Assembly (NCBI GenBank): GCA_963575745.1
Contig: CAUYUJ010019270.1
Location: 135,431-199,430 of the forward strand
Direction: 5' to 3'
Origin: Prorocentrum cordatum
Lineage: Eukaryota > Sar > Dinophyceae > Prorocentrales > Prorocentraceae
Length of the DNA stretch: 64,000 nucleotides
This document shows positions 1 to 8,361 of this stretch, piece by piece. The notes under the pieces are model-generated. The model was given only the letters and a program-made list of their open reading frames with translations. It did no database searches and was not told where the DNA came from. A program made the translations under genes and the position numbers. Within the stretch, counting starts at the first letter, position 1, and the number at the start of each line of letters is the position of its first letter.

Positions 1-94
1 TGCGGCCGCTCCGTGCGCCGTCCTGCGCCTCGAAGGCCGCGTGCATGCGCTGCAGGCCGCTCTCCTGGACCCTGCGCAGCAGCCTCCTGACGTC
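1..94 (-). CDS. EF-hand protein, exon 10 (partial, runs off window)
   Basis: Last visible exon of the minus-strand EF-hand gene. It starts after an AAG acceptor at 95 and continues past the left edge. Joined to the exon ending at 577 it keeps phase 0 and completes a degenerate EF-hand (DLDVPGQL then RERD). It then gives an amphipathic helix (DVRRLLRRVQESGLQRMHAAFEAQD) leading into what looks like the next loop. Donor and acceptor share the direct repeat GGACGT. The stop codon is outside the window, so the number of further EF-hands is unknown. Protein continuity is seen in the sequence; the splice choice is inferred. Confidence 0.7.
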
Positions 95-576
95 CTTGGG
101 CGTCGTTTCATCGGGGGCGGTAAATGGGGGAATCTGGAGACCCCGAACCCAAAAATGTTGTCATCTCTTTGGGGCGCATTGTTACGTCCGCCACCTTCCG
201 CCGCCCTTCCGCTGGCTTCCGGCGGCGGAGGCGGCCTCGTCGTACTTCCGCCGACCTTCCGCCGCCCTTCCGCCGCCGCCGCCTTCGGCCGCGGAAGGCC
301 TGAAAAAAGCACCTCTCGGGGCCTTCGAGGGCTCCTTTTCTGCAACGCTCGCTGCCCTCCTCATTTATGCCCCCCCCCATTTCGCGACGCCCAACGTCTC
401 GGGATCTGCTGACCCAGGTCAATCCAGACTCGGGTCCGTCAGGCCCTGCAGGATCCTGCAGGATCCTGCACCCAAGCCCAGGTCAGTGCACCCCTGGCTC
501 TACAGGATCCTGCAAGATCCGGCGCTCTGACTGACCCCCGTTTGCATTGACCCCCGTCCCTTGAGCCCCGAACGTC
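95..576 (-). mobile_element. Intron 9 of EF-hand gene, TIR-like ends, contains CTTCCGCC repeat
   Basis: Intron with a GA donor (AGG|GACGTT) and an AAG|G acceptor. Its two ends are only loosely inverted (GGGGG-rich blocks around 535-565 and 110-130), so element status is weaker than for the other introns of this gene. The middle (about 180-370) is a CTTCCGCC-rich dispersed repeat also found near 46640-46770 and 52655-52780. A short GGATCCTGCA tandem lies at 445-520. Confidence 0.45.
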
Positions 577-807
577 CCTCTCCCGCAGCTGGCCAGGGAC
601 GTCGAGGTCCAGCCCGCCGACAAGGCGCAGCACGTCCTCGGACGCCAGGCTGTGGCCGAACCACCGCAGCAGCTTGCCCACGGCCTCGCTCCCGAGGAAG
701 CCGTCGCCGCCCGGGTCGTAGCGCTCCATCGCGGCCTTGACCGCCGCGCAGACCTCCTGCGACAGCCCGTCGCGGACGAGGTACTGGCGGAGGAGCTCCT
801 CCACGTC
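577..807 (-). CDS. EF-hand protein, exon 9
   Basis: A 77-codon, phase-0 exon. It begins after the pyrimidine-rich acceptor CTCCTCTAG (DVEELLRQYLVRDGLSQEV) and ends at an AGG|GA donor. It carries two weak EF-hand loops. DPGGDGFLGSEA has its acid at position 11 rather than 12. DLDVPGQL is completed by RERD, partly in this exon. Both lack full Ca2+ ligand sets, so they may be structural partners of the canonical loops upstream. Coding is supported by high GC at third positions and by continuity with the flanking exons. The protein is probably a soluble Ca2+ sensor or buffer; the exact family is not recognised. Confidence 0.85.
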
Positions 808-1052
808 CTAGAGGAGCAACAAGCTGCACAAGCATAAGCCTGTCGGAGGTCCGCGAGGATATCTTGGGTCGGCGCTGGACCCCCTTCCCTGGCGTGCGGA
901 GCGCGCCAGGGGCAGCGCCCGAGGCGCCGCCGGGAGAGCCCAGCGACGATCTAAGAAATCAGCGCGGAGCTCCGACAAGTTTCTGTTTATGCAATTGTTC
1001 TTTCTTCGACGTCCTCCGCGCCGAGGCGGGGCTCCCTTGGGGAGCAGACCTC
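808..1052 (-). mobile_element. Intron 8 of EF-hand gene = TIR element (family 4 introner-like)
   Basis: The 245-bp intron is almost entirely one inverted-repeat element. About 68 bp at each end pair with roughly three-quarters identity; shared blocks include TGTCGGAG, TCCGCG and CGGCGCTGG (GTCGCTGG in one arm). The inverted repeats start within a few bases of the splice sites. The donor is GAG|GA or, three bases on, GAG|GT; the acceptor is CTCTAG|GA. A free-standing relative with the same arms sits at 47609-47806. This is direct sequence evidence for an intron made of a mobile element. Confidence 0.8.
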
Positions 1053-1286
1053 CTCGGCGATCTCCAGGACGGTCCCGTGGTCGGCCATGCACCCCAAGAG
1101 GTACAGGAGGTCCGTCACCCGGTCTACCGGGATTGTGCCGGAGCCGTCGGCGTCGAGGGCCTCGAAGGCCTCGCGGAACCGCTGCCGCTCCATGTCGCGT
1201 GCCTTCCTGTGGCACATGAGCCACTCGTGGAAGTCCAGACCCCCGCTGCCGTCTGCGTCCACCTCGGCCGCAAGGGCCGCCACCTC
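1053..1286 (-). CDS. EF-hand protein, exon 8
   Basis: A 78-codon, phase-0 exon containing one canonical EF-hand loop, DADGSGGLDFHE (ligands at 1, 3, 5 and 12, Gly6, Leu8). A second loop, DADGSGTIPVDR, has Arg at position 12 and is probably impaired. The helices between them are well formed (MERQRFREAFEAL, VTDLLYLLGCM). The 5' junction shares the direct repeat GAGGAG between the donor at 3334 and the acceptor at 1287. The 3' end is ambiguous by one codon (1053 or 1050), either giving phase 0. This is the best EF-hand evidence in the window together with exon 7. Confidence 0.9.
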
Positions 1287-2755
1287 CTCGAGATTGCTTT
1301 TATTCCTTCCCCCCATAACGTCCGTTACAGTGAGGGGGAAATGAAGCTCCCGCAGGGGGGGCGGTAATGGTAACGTGGTCGGGCCACTTGGGGGGGAGGC
1401 CAGGCGCCAGACGACGACGGCGCCGACCACGACGACCACCGCCACCACGACGACGACGACGACGACGAGGACGAGGACAAGAACATGGACGACAATGAGG
1501 ACGAGTACGAGGACGAGGGAGACGACGACGACGAAGATGACGACGACGACCACGACGACTACGTCAACGACAGCCACCTCTGAAAATCCGAAGGGTCTCA
1601 GGAGGCCCCAGGAGATCTCCAGAGATCTCTGGTAGCAACTAAGACGGCCCTCAGAGGCTCTCAGAGACGACGACAACGACAACGACGACGACAACGACGA
1701 CGACGACGAAGCCGACGACGAGGATTACGAGGACAAGGACGAGGGCGAGGACGACGAGAACGACGACGCGGAAGACGACGGCGGCGCCCACGACAACGGC
1801 CACCTTTGGAGACCTCTGGAGACGCCGCAGAGGTCTCTGGAGATCTCTGGAGACCTCTGGAGGCGCCTGGGGACCCTCCGAGGACCTCAGAGACGAAGAC
1901 GCCGACGACGACGCCGACGACGACGCCGACGCGGACGACAACGACGACGAGGACGAGGACGACGACGAGGGCGGGGACTAGGACAAGGACTAGGACGAGG
2001 AGGACGACGACGACGGCCGCCTCTGAAGGTCTCCATAGGTCTCCAGAGGCTGCCAGGAAATCTCTGGAGACCTCTGGAGGCATTTGGAGGACCTCCGAGG
2101 TATTCAGAAACAACGACGAGAAAGACGACGCCGACAACGACGACCAGTACGAAGACGACAACCACGACGAGGACGACGAGGACGACGAAAAAGACAACGA
2201 CGACGACGACGACGAGGACGACGACGACGATTACGAGGACGAGGACGAGGACAAGACAAGGACGAGGAAGAAGACGACGACGGCGACGAGGACGAGGGCA
2301 AGGACGAGGGCGAGGACGACGACGAGGACATAGACGACGACGACAACGACGTCGACGACGAGGGACAGGACGAGGACGAGGACGACGACGGTGACGACGA
2401 GGACGAGGACGACGAGGAGGAGGGACATCACGAGGACGAGGACGACGCCGACGACGAGGGCGGGGACAAGGACGAGGACAAGGACGAGGAAGACGACGAC
2501 GACGAGGGACATCACGAGGACGAGGACGACGACTACGACGAGGGCAGGGACGACACGAGGACGAAGGACAGGACGAGGACGAGGACGCGGACGACGGCCG
2601 ACTCTGAAGGTCTCCAGGAGGTCTCTGGAGGCCCGTCTTCTGGAGGCCCTCCGAGGCCCGCAGGGACAACGACGAAGACGACGACGAGGGCGACAACGAC
2701 GAAGTCGAGGACGAGGACGAGGACGACGACGACGGACGACACGAGGACGAGGGAC

Positions 2756-2793
<38 letters not shown>

Positions 2794-3333
2794 AACCAGG
2801 ACGAGGGCGAGGACGAGGAAGACGACGGTGACGACGACGAGGAGGAGGACGACGACGACGACGAGGACGAGGGACGGCACGAGGACGAGGGCGAGGACGA
2901 CGACGACGGTGACGACGACGACGACGACGACGACGAGGACGACGACGACGACGACGAGGTCGAGGTCGAGGACGAGGACGAGGATGAGGGCGAGAACGAG
3001 GACGAGAACGAGGACGAGGACGACAACGGACGACGACATCGATGAGGACGAGAACGACGACGAGGACGAGAACGAGAACGACGACGACGGCCGCCTCTGA
3101 AGGTCCCCAGGGTTCTCGGGAGGCTCCAGGGGGTCTCTGGAGGCCTCTGGAAGCATCTGGGGGTTCCGATGCCTGTAAGCATTTCACCATGGCTGTGAGC
3201 ACGGCGCCATGCCTGTGGGGGGGCCGCCCCCTGCACCTCCCCCGCGCACGTTCGTTACCGCTACGAAGGGGGAGCGGGGGGGCGACCCCCCCGTAACGTC
3301 CGTTACGGGTTCAATGCGTAATCAGACAGTCTC
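1287..3333 (-). mobile_element. Intron 7 of EF-hand gene, GAC-repeat-filled, palindromic ends
   Basis: A 2.05-kb intron with a GA donor. Near both ends lies the palindrome TAACG(GA/TC)CGTTA (about 3291-3312 and 1314-1328) followed by G-runs, so the ends are inverted copies of each other. The interior is the trinucleotide tract listed separately, split by short CTCTGGAGACCTCTGGAGG segments that read as a second minisatellite (around 1600-1640, 1800-1880, 2030-2100, 2600-2660 and 3090-3160). A similar TAACG palindrome occurs at 27667-27685. Confidence 0.6.
1420..3085. repeat. GAC/GACGAG trinucleotide tract
   Basis: About 1.6 kb of imperfect GAC, GACGAG and GACAAC repeats. Because stop codons are rare in this composition, several long reading frames (up to 449 codons) stay open on both strands as Asp/Glu-, Arg/Thr- and Ser/Val-rich peptides. 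These are not considered genes. Confidence 0.95.
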
Positions 3334-3837
3334 CTCGGCGTCGAGGAAGCTGCCCTGCCACGCGAGGGCGCGGGGCACGTGCTCGCTGCCGACGGAGCCC
3401 GTGCCGTCCGGGTCAAAGCGCTGGAAGAGCTCCTGCAGTGCCTGGCGCTCCTCGCGCGTGAAGCCCACGCTCTCGCGCAGCAGGCGGATGAGGCCCTCGA
3501 ACTCTTGCAGGTCGAGCTGGCCGGAGCCGTCGCTGTCGGTCTCCTGCATCAGCTCGTGGAGCAGCTGGGTGGAGGGCAGCTGTCCGAACACGTCGATCAT
3601 CACACCCCTCAGCTCGTCCATGCTGACGAAGCCCGAACGGTCCGCGTCTGCCCTCTCGAAGGCCTCCCGCACCCTCTCCCTGTACCGCCGCTCGAACAGG
3701 TCCATGAACCGGAAGAACTCCTCCTGCCCCAGGGAGCTGAACATGGACACCGACTCGAAGGCCGCGTCGAGGTCCGCCTGCCGCGCGGACGCCAGGCCGG
3801 CCTGATCGGCGGCCTGGCGCAGGTCCTCCCGCATCAC
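3334..3837 (-). CDS. EF-hand protein, exon 7 (largest, three EF-hands)
   Basis: A 168-codon, phase-0 exon starting after a CCCAG acceptor and ending at a GAG|GA donor. Order along the exon: a helical lead (VMREDLRQAADQ), a helical pair around FFRFMDLFERRYRERVREAFERA, canonical loop DADRSGFVSMDE, canonical loop DSDGSGQLDLQE, and a weaker loop DPDGTGSVGSEH with the acid at position 11. The canonical loops have Asp1, Asp3, Ser5, Gly6, a hydrophobic residue at 8 and Glu12, so Ca2+ binding is expected. With exons 8-10 the protein has at least seven EF-hands, more than calmodulin or centrin (four). It therefore belongs with the extended EF-hand proteins, possibly with a non-EF N-terminal region encoded upstream. 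Confidence 0.92.
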
Positions 3838-4798
3838 CTGGGCACCGCGGGCGTACACACACACGCACACACACACACACGTAGAGCAGGGGATCGACGA
3901 CAGAGTTGACGAACCCCGAAAGTTGACCTGTTCGTCGCGTCTGCAAAAACTCGTATGCAGAATTTTACATGTCGATCTACGGAGCACCTGGGGACATCGG
4001 GCATCTAGACGGCATGTGCACTCTTGTACGGACCGCGATGTCGCGGGCGTTGGTTTCTGACGCCGCGTGGATCGTTCAACCTCGAACGATCGCGGCTCTC
4101 CGATAGCGCAGATCGCTCGACATCGGCCTGCTCTGGGCTGCTGGCGGCGTTCAACCTTGAACGCCCGCGCCAGGGTCGCCGCCGCGCCAACGCGGCGTAA
4201 ACCTACCGTGTCCGGACCCTGTCCCATGGGGCTTCGCAGAAACGCCCCTGGACAACGTGCAGTGTACAACTTTCCTGCTGGTTCTCTTGGCGACAGGTGC
4301 CGAACACAACGTACACTCTGCGGTTGGGCCGCCATCTGCCACTAAGTGGTGGACAAACATCACCAACACAGAAGACTCACGCAGGACGAAGGAGCTTGCT
4401 CTTGAGGTGACAGTGGCGATGATGAGTTCGAAAGATCACATCGGCGCCGCCGAACGGACGGCGTCGGGACGAGCTGCGTTCAGCTCGTCCAGGAGGCGCG
4501 TTCCAGGCTCAAGAGGAAAACACTTTCGTCCTGGGTCGGTGCCGTCGCCTGGCACCGAGGACCCAGAGATCCGATGTTGTGATTTTGCCCATGCACGGTC
4601 CCTGGAAGTCTTGACCCATTCCCCAGGACCGCTTTTTCATCGTGGTTCGTTTTTTGACTGTCCCGAGGCCCTGCGAGGGCCCCTAGGGGACGAAATTGGC
4701 GCAAAACCTCCGTCTTGATTTTTTCAATGCGTTGGACCTCTGGGGACGTTGGTCGGGCCACTGGCCGACGTAGTGGACGGATTCCTGGCCCCGGCTAC
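3838..4798 (-). other. Intron 6 of EF-hand gene
   Basis: Roughly 960 bp. It contains a CA/GT microsatellite next to the acceptor (3853-3880), a dispersed repeat (4597-4720) and otherwise unremarkable sequence. The only donor in the reading frame that keeps exon 7 open is CGG|GTAGCC at 4799/4798, so this would be a GT-AG intron. I saw no strong terminal inverted repeat here. Confidence 0.5.
4597..4720 (+). repeat. Dispersed repeat family 3, copy 1
   Basis: About 125 bp of recurring blocks: GGTCCCTGGAAGT, CCCCAGG, TTTCATC, TTTTTTGAC, GCGAGGGCC and a closing CGTC(T/G)T. Related copies lie at 15199-15325, 27512-27634 and 42195-42298. No terminal inverted repeat or ORF was recognised. Confidence 0.6.
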
Positions 4799-4979
4799 CC
4801 GCTGCCCCTTCGCCAGGCGGCCGAACACTCGCCTCCACAGCTTCTCGCGCGGATCGGCCCTGGAGCTGCCTGGCTCGGCGTGCCCCTGCTGCGGGTGAAG
4901 CGATGCCCGCGGACCAGCCGCGCCCAGACGATCCACTGCTGTGGCCCTCTTCTCCGCTCGGCCCCACAGCCCCGACCTC
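4799..4979 (-). CDS. EF-hand gene, exon 6 (unrecognised region)
   Basis: A 60-codon exon entered in phase 2 from exon 5 through the acceptor CCCACAG. It gives a basic, helical stretch ending ADPREKLWRRVFGRLAKGQR. It was chosen because it is the frame with the highest GC at third positions and because the donor repeat CACAGG matches the acceptor. It joins exon 7 in phase 0. No domain is recognised. A competing frame starting at 4869 also splices but has much lower GC3. Confidence 0.6.
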
Positions 4980-5130
4980 CTGTGGGCAGGGCTGGACCTA
5001 AACGTTGTTTCTGGTTTTATTGTCGTTCTGGTCTTTGTTTGGCTCGACCTGTGTTCCTGTACCTCCCTGCCAAGACGAGAAGCAAAACACGGCCGAAGTC
5101 TGGCAAAACAGCTTTTAGGTCCAGCCCTGC
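4980..5130 (-). mobile_element. Intron 5 of EF-hand gene = short foldback element
   Basis: A 151-bp intron with a GC donor (CACAG|GC). Its first 20 bases (GCAGGGCTGGACCTAAA...) reappear inverted at 4986-5005, followed by a matching TGTTT block, so the whole intron can fold into one hairpin whose arms start at the donor and end six bases before the acceptor. Direct repeat CACAGG at the junction. This is the cleanest example of a TIR element occupying an intron in this window. Confidence 0.8.
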
Positions 5131-5276
5131 CTGTGATTGACCGCGCCAGAGGCCGCCGGGAGAGTCTCGCGCGGGGGCTCGTCGGTGGAGCCTGCGAGGC
5201 GGCTCACCACCATCGAGACCCGGGCGGCCCTCGTCCAGCGGTCCGACGGGGGGCAGGACTCCTGGCCCTGGAGCTC
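5131..5276 (-). CDS. EF-hand gene, exon 5
   Basis: A 48-codon-plus-2 exon between a CCGAGAG acceptor and a CACAG|GC donor, reading ELQGQESCPPSDRWTRAA and then RVSMVVSRLAGSTDEPPRE. Entry phase 0, exit phase 2. GC3 is high and both flanking introns are TIR elements. The content (Ser/Arg/Pro, few hydrophobic segments) matches no domain I can name. Its place in the EF-hand gene is inferred from phase continuity only. Confidence 0.6.
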
Positions 5277-5446
5277 CTCTCGGCTGCACGCAAGAAGAGA
5301 CCCTAGGCAAGAGTGATCGTTGGTGCGCAGCTTTAGGGGGCCGCGGGTGGGCCAAACCCATGCGCGCAAGCCAACGGTGAGTGGACCCCTGTGCGCCCGC
5401 ATGAGAGGTTACTCCAGCGAAGGGTCACTTTTACGTGTAACCGATC
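5277..5446 (-). mobile_element. Intron 4 of EF-hand gene, TIR-bearing
   Basis: A 170-bp intron with a GA donor (CCCGAG|GATC). The ends pair over about 26 bp: TCGGTTACACGTAA at the donor side against TCGGCTGCACGCAA (inverted) at the acceptor side, each followed by GACCCT. Direct repeat GAGGA at the junction. Confidence 0.72.
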
Positions 5447-5719
5447 CTCGGGCTCCGTGCCGCCAGCCACCAGCGCGTCTTGCGCCGTCGGCTCCGCCGC
5501 GCCAGACTTGGTCTTCGACCTGGCGAGGCGCGACGACGCCAGGGCGGCGCGCAACAGGCTGCTGCTGGCGCAGCCCTGGGCGGGCCGCTGCTCCTCTTCG
5601 TCCTCTGGATCGGACTTGTCACCCTCGTCGGGGTCCCGGGGTCCCCGCTCGCGGCGCTCGGGCTCCCGGGGCGGCAGTGGTGGGCCGGATCGCAGCCGGA
5701 AGCGGCGGTGCTGCGCCTC
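5447..5719 (-). CDS. EF-hand gene, exon 4 (acidic/basic low-complexity)
   Basis: A 91-codon, phase-0 exon. It is rich in Arg, Pro, Glu and Ala: a basic start (EAQHRRFRLRSGPPLPPRE), an acidic centre (DPDEGDKSDPEDEEEQRP) and an Ala/Ser helix (SSSLLRAALASSRLARSK). It is probably a disordered linker. The overlapping plus-strand frame looks hydrophobic but is a shadow: only the minus frame splices to both neighbours. Direct repeats at its junctions are CAGGA upstream and GAGGA downstream. Confidence 0.65.
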
Positions 5720-6157
5720 CTGTCGGCGGCGCGCCCAGGTGGGAAATGATAGGGGGCAGGCCTGCTCAGAAGGCGGTCGGGCTTCTCAGAAGCCATCCTG
5801 CGTTCTGAGAAGCCATCTCTGCCTTCGGAGAAAGCCGAGAAAACTTCTCGTTGAGCAGGGACCGGCCGTCCCAGCATTCCTATAGTGCTACCATGAACTG
5901 CTCTTAGAACCCAAAAAGGTTCAACTAACAAAAACAATGTTCTTAGAACATTAACCCGAGGTGTTAAAACAAGACAGATTCAACCAGAGATGCTTTAAGA
6001 ACATATCGTGCAAACCACAGAAGGTTCTTAGAACATTCTTTGGTAGGCCTATGGGCGAGCCAGGACTCTTCGCCACTGCTTGATTCTCGGGAGGCCTTCC
6101 GGAGCCTTCTGAGAAGGCCAGCCCCCTCTGCATTCCCCCCTGGGCTCGCCGCCGATC
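5720..6157 (-). mobile_element. Intron 3 of EF-hand gene = family 1 TIR element (introner-like)
   Basis: A 438-bp intron with a GA donor (GAGCAG|GATC). The two ends are inverted copies starting three bases inside the splice sites: TCGGCGGCG, GCCCAGG, GGGAA, AGGGGGC and TCAGAAGGC occur in order on both arms (arm about 52 bp). The interior has further CTTCTCAGAAG palindromes and AT-rich DNA with AGAACATT/AATGTTCT dyads. Free copies with the same GGCGGCGAGCG ends and CTTCTCAGAAG cores lie at 8147-8340 and 41388-41582. Confidence 0.82.
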
Positions 6158-6391
6158 CTGCTCCACGACCTGGTGGAGCACACCACGCCAAGATCTGCAC
6201 AGGTTGTGTGGCTCCCTGAGCTCCAGGGCCTGGGACACTACCTGCGCCACCGCGCCGGCGGGGCCGCCCCTCCGCGCCACAGGCGGCAGGCGCCCCCGCG
6301 CGGCGTCTCGCGCCGCGCCGAGGCAGGCCTCGAGCCAGTGGACGCTGTCGCAGGCCCCGAGCGCGCTGCGAACCGCTGCGCGCACGGACTC
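6158..6391 (-). CDS. EF-hand gene, exon 3
   Basis: A 78-codon, phase-0 exon after a GAGAG acceptor. It reads ESVRAAVRSALGACDSVHW then LEACLGAARDAARGRL, and later AVAQVVSQALELREPHNL, and ends VLHQVVEQ at a CAG|GA donor. The pattern of Ala/Leu/Val with spaced charges indicates alpha helices. Third-position GC is high. No family recognised. It is flanked on both sides by TIR introns. Confidence 0.72.
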
Positions 6392-6574
6392 CTCTCATGG
6401 GCCTGTTTTCCACCACCACGACCATTAGTTGGAGGGGGGAAGGAGGTGGAGGAGGAGGAGGAGGAGGAGGAGGAGGAGGAGGAGGAGGAGGAGGAGGAGG
6501 AGGAGGAGGAGGAGGAGGAGGACCCCCTCCCCCTCCCACTTGTGGTGGTGGTGGTAGAACACACGCCCATCATC
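6392..6574 (-). mobile_element. Intron 2 of EF-hand gene = TIR element with (CTC)n core
   Basis: A 183-bp intron with a GA donor (GCGGAG|GATG). About 45 bp at each end are inverted copies: ATGGGC, TGT, TTC, ACCACCAC and GGAGGGGG occur in the same order on both arms. The space between is an uninterrupted CTC/GAG run (about 6440-6525). Direct repeat GAGGA at the junction. Confidence 0.8.
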
Positions 6575-6820
6575 CTCCGCCGCCGCGGGGCCGTCCGGGC
6601 CGCCGCCGCAGGGCCCCCGTGGCGTTGGCGCGGCGCCGCCGCCGGGGCGCCCGCCGCGGGGCTCTGCGGGAGCCGGCGCCGGCAGGCCCTGCAGGCCCGG
6701 CAGCCACGGCGCACCCGCCGTCGCCCCTGCAGCGCTCCGCCGCGAGGCCTCGGGCGAGGCCCGGCGGCGGCTGCGCTCCCTGGCGGTGGCGCGCGGAACC
6801 GCCGGGGGGCCCTCGACGGC
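6575..6820 (-). CDS. EF-hand gene, exon 2 (Ala/Gly/Pro/Arg-rich)
   Basis: An 82-codon exon in the frame beginning AVEGPPAVPRATARERSRRR and ending DGPAAAE, joined in phase 0 to exon 3. It is low complexity and probably disordered. Its start is uncertain: the AAG|GCC acceptor at 6821 gives a GGCCGT direct repeat with the upstream donor. An earlier acceptor near 6854 would add GFRTFVDK, which looks protein-like. Function unknown. Confidence 0.55.
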
Positions 6821-7402
6821 CTTGTCGACGAACGTGCGGAAACCCCTTCGATGGGTCAAAGGTGGGGTCCTGAGGCATGGGGTCCTACGTTCAAGCCGTG
6901 AGATAAGGACGCGCGATCAGGACGCAAGGGCCTCGAGGGCCAAGTCGACACTCTGCGAGCGGGGCGCGGCCAGCGAAAGCGGCCACGGACGGGCCGAAGG
7001 GGAAGGATGCAAGGGCAACCTCGGAAAGTCGCTCATCCTTACTATGCGGGTTGACTGCCAGCACGAGGTGCTTCAAGCAACGAAAATCCACCCTTGGATC
7101 CCGCCCTATCCTGAGGGCCGATAGCACGGGATCCGAGGGTGGATCTGCATTGCCTGAGGCACCTCGTCCTTACAGTCGGGGTGTTGACCTAAGGAACCCT
7201 AAATAAGGAACGAGGGCCCTGTTCTCCACAAGCTAAGCCCCATTGCCCATCGAAAACCCAAGGAAAACCGAAGGCAAACTGCAAAACGGCTAAGGAACAC
7301 TGAGCCCCTCCCAAACGAGCAGGGCTCCTTCTTCAGCGCCCCGACTGGAGGACCCCATCCCCCAGGACTCCATCTTTGCGCCGCCGGCTCCTGCTCCACG
7401 GC
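6821..7402 (-). mobile_element. Intron 1 of EF-hand gene, TIR-bearing, with nested foldback
   Basis: A 582-bp intron with a GC donor if the exons are placed correctly. The sequence CAAAG(A/G)TGG(A/G)GTCCTG followed by ATGGGGTCCT occurs about 25 bp inside the donor and, inverted, about 35 bp inside the acceptor (arms of at least 33 bp). It contains the separate foldback at 7048-7190, and the stretch 6905-7025 resembles 61505-61630. Confidence 0.6.
7048..7190. mobile_element. Foldback element nested in intron 1
   Basis: A 143-bp hairpin. One arm contains GTTGAC, GACGAGGTGC/CACGAGGTGC, GCAA and ATCCACCCT(T/C)GGATCCCG, and the other arm carries the same blocks inverted. Arms are about 60 bp with indels and the loop is under 25 bp. 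No coding capacity. Confidence 0.75.
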
Positions 7403-7659
7403 CGGCAGCCGTCCGGCGGCGGCGGGCAGGGCGCCCAGCGCGCGGGGCTCCGCCGCGGCGGCGCGGCGCGCGGGCCGCGGGCCGGCGCAGCCGGCGGGCA
7501 GCTTGCCGTGGGCGGCGCGCGCGCCTCCACCATCGCGCGGGCGCGCTGGGGGGGGTGCGGCACTCTCGGCGGCCAGGCCCCTGAGCCAGGATGGCCACGG
7601 AGCAGCGTTCCAAGGACGTGCGGCGCACACCAGCGCTCTGGCGGGCTCGGGCGTCTTCT
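7403..7659 (-). CDS. EF-hand gene, exon 1 of those visible (start unresolved)
   Basis: A minus-strand exon reading EKTPEPARALVCAARPW then PSWLRGLAAESAAPPPARP and ending AGRLP at a proposed CCG|GCC donor. Very GC-rich, low-complexity Ala/Pro/Arg. The 5' boundary is uncertain: acceptors exist at 7660 and near 7584, and no start codon or upstream exon was identified. Included because the frame continues into exon 2 with a GGCCGT repeat at the junction. Confidence 0.42.
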
Positions 7660-8146
7660 CTGCGTGGCACGCGCGACGCATCACCAGGGTTCCCCGTGCG
7701 GCGCACTTAACCTCCGAGGGAGTCGCGGTGCGGCGTAAGCCTCAGAATCTCTGAGAGCTGGGCCTGGAGGATACATCTGGCGCCGCGGCCGTTCCCAAGC
7801 ACTGCGGAGCGCTCTGAGAAGAAGACTGAGGCGACTCGGTATCATTGATCATCCTAGGCCTGCCTGAAAGATATAACTGCGAACCGTAGGCCGCCCGACT
7901 TCGCGCATCGCGCATCGCGCCCCGCGGGGACCGTCGCGCCCTCGCGGCCTCGCGCCGCCCCTCGCGAGGACCGTCAGCCGCTCTGGTCCGGACTTCGGCG
8001 CACGAAGCACGGTGATCTTCGCGCTCGCTGCATTGGAAGCGAGGGCGCTCACGCGCTACCTTACGCGGGCAGCTTACGCGCCAATGTCGGCGCAAACGAC
8101 CCCGTTTTTTGAACGTCGCACCACTGGCGACTCGCCCACTTGGATA
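7660..8146. other. No gene recognised
   Basis: Mixed sequence. 7893-7985 is a CG-rich TTCGCGCATCGCGC segment related to the palindromic family at 24984 and 34449. No convincing exon, promoter or start of the EF-hand gene could be identified, so its 5' end remains open. Confidence 0.5.
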
Positions 8147-8340
8147 GGCGGCGAGCGCGGGGGGGGAAGTGAGAAGGGTCGCCCTTCTCAGACGGCTTGG
8201 AAATCTCCTGGCCTTCTGAGAAGCTCTCTAAGCCTTCTGCGAAGATACGGAAGACTTCTCAGACGGCGCCGGGGCTTCTGAGAAGCCCCGCCGCCTTCTG
8301 AGAAGGCCTTCTCCTTCTCACTTCCCCCCCTCGCTCGCCG
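8147..8340. mobile_element. Family 1 TIR element, free copy A
   Basis: A 194-bp MITE-like element. The left end GGCGGCGAGCGCGGGG runs into GAAGTGAGAAGG; the right end CCTTCTCACTTCCCCC runs into CGCTCGCCG, an inverted match of about 28 bp. The core has repeated palindromes of the type CTTCTCAGAAG/CTTCTGAGAAG. No ORF. Same ends as intron 3 of the EF-hand gene and as 41388-41582. No clear target-site duplication was seen. Confidence 0.85.
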
Positions 8341-8361
8341 GACTTACGGTTTAGGGGCAAA

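Noticed and set aside
1420-3085. Very long ORFs (up to 449 codons) on both strands
   Set aside because: Pure consequence of GAC-type repeats lacking stop codons; no frame preference and they lie inside an intron fixed by flanking EF-hand exons.
4785-4869. Alternative exon 6 reading QLQGRSAREAVEASV
   Set aside because: It splices in phase with a CAGGCAG repeat, but GC3 is much lower than in the chosen frame and the foldback intron would then end inside unexplained sequence.
5480-5749. Plus-strand hydrophobic ORF (GGPLLLFVLWIGLVTLVG)
   Set aside because: Antisense shadow of exon 4; no partner exons on the plus strand.
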